In this document: piece by piece, positions 61,493-64,000 of the stretch
Layout of the letters: each line of letters opens with the position of its first letter
Position numbering within the stretch: the stretch's first letter is position 1
From: Sclerodactyla briareus
Taxonomy: Eukaryota > Echinodermata > Holothuroidea > Dendrochirotida > Sclerodactylidae
DNA length: 64,000 nucleotides
Reading direction: 5' to 3'
Assembly (NCBI GenBank): GCA_026419785.1
Contig: JAODTK010004777.1
Coordinates: 124,001 to 188,000, forward strand
Notes under the pieces: model-generated
Databases searched by the model: none
Told to the model about the DNA's origin: nothing
What the model saw: only the letters and a program-made list of their open reading frames with translations
Made by a program: the position numbers and the translations under genes

Positions 61493-61576
61493 TGCATGAT
61501 AATGGCACCCTTCTTCCCTTGAATGCAAAGGGACCGTCTGGGTCCTCTTCTGGCTCTGTAATTGACGAGTGTGCAC
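61493..61576 (-). CDS. EPC exon (DPDGPFAF motif)
   Basis: The acceptor is TGTTCTTTTTCCAG with a clear pyrimidine tract; the donor is ATGCA|GTGAGT, a strong consensus. In the frame entering with two bases the peptide is AHSSITEPEEDPDGPFAF then KGRR. With a two-base gap it continues GCHYHA. EPC proteins carry D-P-D-G-P-F-A-F-R-R-K-A-G-C-Q-Y-Y-A here. The reconstructed phase at the donor (0) matches the start of the next exon at 59846, so the gap is best read as an indel and not as a different protein. This is the most diagnostic exon of the gene. Confidence 0.88.
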
Positions 61577-62105
61577 CTGGAAAAAGAACAGCAGTGTGGT
61601 TGGTTCATTTCATTAAGAAGACAATGCATAGTTAGGTACATGTTGACCTTTTCGTGTGTTGTACCAACAGCACCTTTTACGCTTTTTTCGCTAGAGCCAT
61701 ACCGTGGCGATGTAAAGGGGGATTTGTGTACCCCAATTATAAGATACCACATGATGGCCCCAAAATGAACATAGCTTCTGCAGGTCACCTCAGGTGACCT
61801 TCCAATGAATACAGGAAGTAGTTGTGAACCCATTAGGAAAGGGCCTAACCTTTTTTATGGTATATTTACCTAGCAGAGGATCACCATTCAATGCCCAGCA
61901 ATTGTTGCAGCTCTGATCCACCTCTTTGGTTAGCTGTCAAAATTTTTCAACCAGGTACACGGAATGAGACATGCCTCATGTGGGGGTGGGGTATCACATG
62001 CAGTGCAAGTGCAAATCGCCTACCGCTCGTCTTTTACCTGCTCCAATCCCTTGTGCTCAGCACTATTGAGAAGGCCACAGGTACCTTTTAAAAGTCTTGT
62101 CTGAC

Positions 62106-62185
62106 ATGACCCCGATTTGAACCCATAGTCTCCTGGGTGGAAGGCCCACGCTCTAATTCCATGTACCAACCACTCACCATTCTCT
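62106..62185 (-). repeat. tRNA-Gly-like (SINE head or tRNA pseudogene)
   Basis: On the minus strand there is an A-box-like TGAGTGGTTGG. About 50 nt later GGTTCAAATCG resembles a B box. Between them, a CTTCCAC loop sits where tRNA-Gly(TCC) has its anticodon. The acceptor and T stems do not pair, so it is not a functional tRNA gene. Confidence 0.4.
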
Positions 62186-62506
62186 ACCTCCTAGTCCCTT
62201 CAACAGGTATTTGACCCTTTTGATAGGCTAATAACTTCCCCAACGTTGATTGCTGAGAGATTACAATTGATAACACAATCCACAGCTTCTGGCAATAGCT
62301 AAACAATACAACACTTCCACAATTGGCTACTAATGTCTGATGGGAAATTTGACATTTTTTTTAGTAAAAGACTGTTACAAAATATTGACCCAATGACAGG
62401 GATGTCTCTCAGGAAAGTGACCAGACTATTCCAACAAACTCTGGCCGGGACTTTGTGTCTAGGATAGACCACTACACTGGTCGAAGTGCTAACAAAGTTT
62501 GCTCAC

Positions 62507-62658
62507 ATTCGTAAAATCCTCAACGGATCTGATTGGGGTTTCATGCGGTACTCCTGGCCGTGACGAGACACAACGTGGGTTCTGACGGGGCTTCTCTGAT
62601 GACAGCTGGCTTGTGTTTCCGTTCTTGTGTCTCGCGCTTCTTTCTGATGACTTCCTCA
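62507..62658 (-). CDS. EPC exon (basic RKKR..ERKHKP region)
   Basis: The acceptor is TTTACCCTGCAG and the donor ACGAAT|GTGAGC. Entering with one base, it reads EEVIRKKRETQERKHKPAVI then REAPSEPTL, the basic stretch equivalent to the L-I-R-P-K-R-K-Y-E-K-K-P-K region of human EPC1. The frame then hits a stop. Shifted, it reads GQEYRMKPQSDPLRIL, comparable with the family's N-Q-Y-D-F-P-S-S-D-E-E-P-L-S-Q-V-L. At least one indel lies inside the exon. Confidence 0.65.
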
Positions 62659-63834
62659 CTGCAGGGTAAAGGGCAATGGTGTCCATATGAACATTACATT
62701 AATGTTGGGGGGGGGGTTATATGCAGAGTCCCGCAGATTAGGATTCAAATCCAAATACAATCTTAATGGGGAGGTCCCAGAAAAATGTCAGGAATTTTCG
62801 GAGAAAAAATACAAACTGGGCGATCCCGGGAGCCAGACCTGTGAATTCATTGGTTCAACTATTATTTGGTAATTTCGACTATTCAATTTGGCCTGAAGTA
62901 TTCACACTTGCCCCCAACTCACAATTTCCTGTAAAATTCACACAGGAATCAAGTTGACCAGTGTTTGTGATTTGGTCAACTAAAACAGGAACCATTATTC
63001 TGTCATTTTAACCCACAATAACATTACCTATAATCCCACAATTTTTAGTAGTTTTTTGTCCTGAATAATAGCAAGGAGTTGTATTCCTACTTCCTCCCAT
63101 CTTTTTCACCTAATTCGAACTTGAAAACTTCAGCAAAGCAATGTAGATGAAATCCAGCAAAAGAAAATTGCCCCACAATTTTTTTCGCCTCCAAACTCCA
63201 CAAGTTTTGAAACTTCATTATGAGTTTCCTTGACAATTCATCCTTGTGCAGAAATTTGAAACATTAGCTCAACAAACTCAGATATAACTCAGATATCTCT
63301 GCCGAAACCCGAGAAAACTCTGATGGACAAGCAAAAACATGCCTACTGCCACTTTTGAGTGTCTCCTTAATTGCTGGACCATCCAGCACACCCATGGGTA
63401 CCCACCATAATATAAAGATAAACTTCATTGAACTCCACAAAGGGTATTTGATAAGAGGTTCCCTTCTAGGAACTGGAACCCACCGTAATTGTTACATAAC
63501 AACCACTGGTCTGGCGGCCAGCAAGTCCATATAGGCGGGAAACGGACTACAATATCTCCGCTGGCATTTCAGGATCAATGAGATGATGACACCAGTGCGT
63601 TTCATCCAATGCTACATCTATCCCTCTTCTTTGCCTTCAATCAGTGCCTCATAACTATCAACAGTTGCAGTAACAGACCAATGTGTCCAGGTCGCTTGAT
63701 GTGCCAATGTGCGGAAAACTTCATAATCATGTCACTGCCCATTTTGGTAGTCGGATAGCTTCAACTTCAATGTCAAATCACCAAGCCTTTCAGGCTCAGT
63801 ATTCTCTTCCACCATAAGCCCCTACGCTACTCAC

Positions 63835-63941
63835 CTTCCCGTTCCAATACTGATTACCATTGACAATGGAAATGAAAGCTTGTTGGCTTCCAACGACGCC
63901 TCGCTTCCCGCATAATCTGGCCAGAGAAATCCCCACTGAAC
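63835..63941 (-). CDS. EPC exon (GDYNGEIM region)
   Basis: The acceptor is ATCCTTTGCAG and the donor GGGAAG|GTGAGT (strong). It reads FSGDFSGQIMREARRRWKP, matching G-D-Y-N-G-E-I-M in human EPC1, then after a frame change AFISIVNGNQYWNGK up to the donor. The exon before it lies outside the window or in its last 60 bases. Match length is short, but strand, order and splice sites agree with the other EPC exons. Confidence 0.6.
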
Positions 63942-64000
63942 CTGCAAAGGATCAACTTCCTGCCTGTTGCCACGTGCAGACTGTGAACATTCTTTGGTCG
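63942..64000 (-). other. EPC intron to window edge
   Basis: Intron-like sequence upstream of the exon acceptor. No exon can be called in so short a piece. Confidence 0.4.

Larger units (their letters stand above)
59688..63941 (-). other. Enhancer of polycomb (EPC) gene, part
   Basis: Overview of four exons in the correct order on the minus strand: 63941-63835, 62658-62507, 61576-61493 and 59846-59688, plus a likely further exon at 53478. The 5' exons, which would carry the EPC-A region, lie beyond the right edge. EPC is the scaffold subunit of the NuA4/TIP60 histone acetyltransferase complex in the nucleus. Each exon has family motifs and plausible splice sites, but the frame changes inside exons. 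The intron at 59847-61492 holds repeat family E. The coding segment between the GRAPVQ end and the HFRPKTP exon (about 75 residues in human EPC1) was not found. Confidence 0.82.

Noticed and set aside
62106-62185. Functional tRNA-Gly gene
   Set aside because: Acceptor and T stems do not pair; at best a SINE head or a pseudogene.

Overview
This window looks like nuclear DNA from a multicellular animal, most likely a marine invertebrate. It has spliced exons with GT/AG sites, a class A G-protein-coupled receptor, an Enhancer-of-polycomb gene, LINE, SINE and MITE-type elements, and very low coding density. The phylum cannot be fixed from the sequence alone.

Layout. 0-7 kb: a 31-bp minisatellite, one copy of a 424-bp inverted-repeat element, and AT-rich blocks made of CTATAG palindromes. 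7-10 kb: the 3' end of a decayed non-LTR retrotransposon, then two phase-matched plus-strand exons of an unrecognised single-pass membrane protein. A second copy of the 424-bp element lies in the intron between them. 11-12 kb: coding-like minus-strand pieces. 16.9-17.9 kb: a complete intronless GPCR on the minus strand, with every family landmark but at least seven frame changes. 19.7-24 kb: repeats, including two ends of one CAGGCGCGTA transposon family. 24-36 kb: long, old tandem and dispersed repeats, interrupted at 26.7 kb by three exact-period 52-bp copies carrying bZIP palindromes and at 28.1 kb by a CR1/L2-like LINE. 36-53 kb: mostly repeats, a tRNA-derived SINE, homopolymer C/G runs and non-coding sequence. 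53-64 kb: an Enhancer-of-polycomb homolog (chromatin, NuA4/TIP60 complex) on the minus strand. Its 5' exons lie beyond the right edge of the window.

The main insight is that the real genes are hidden by small indels. The GPCR and the EPC exons keep their motifs and splice sites but change frame roughly once per 100 coding bases. EPC is normally conserved and single-copy, so uncorrected indels in the assembly are a better explanation than two independent pseudogenes. Any annotation based on open frames alone would miss both genes.

The most interesting non-coding signals are the 52-bp bZIP-site array, the pair of full-length MITEs, and a superfamily of long-period arrays sharing an AACAATAGGG core. 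I found no bacterial operon, CRISPR array or clearly new multi-gene system.
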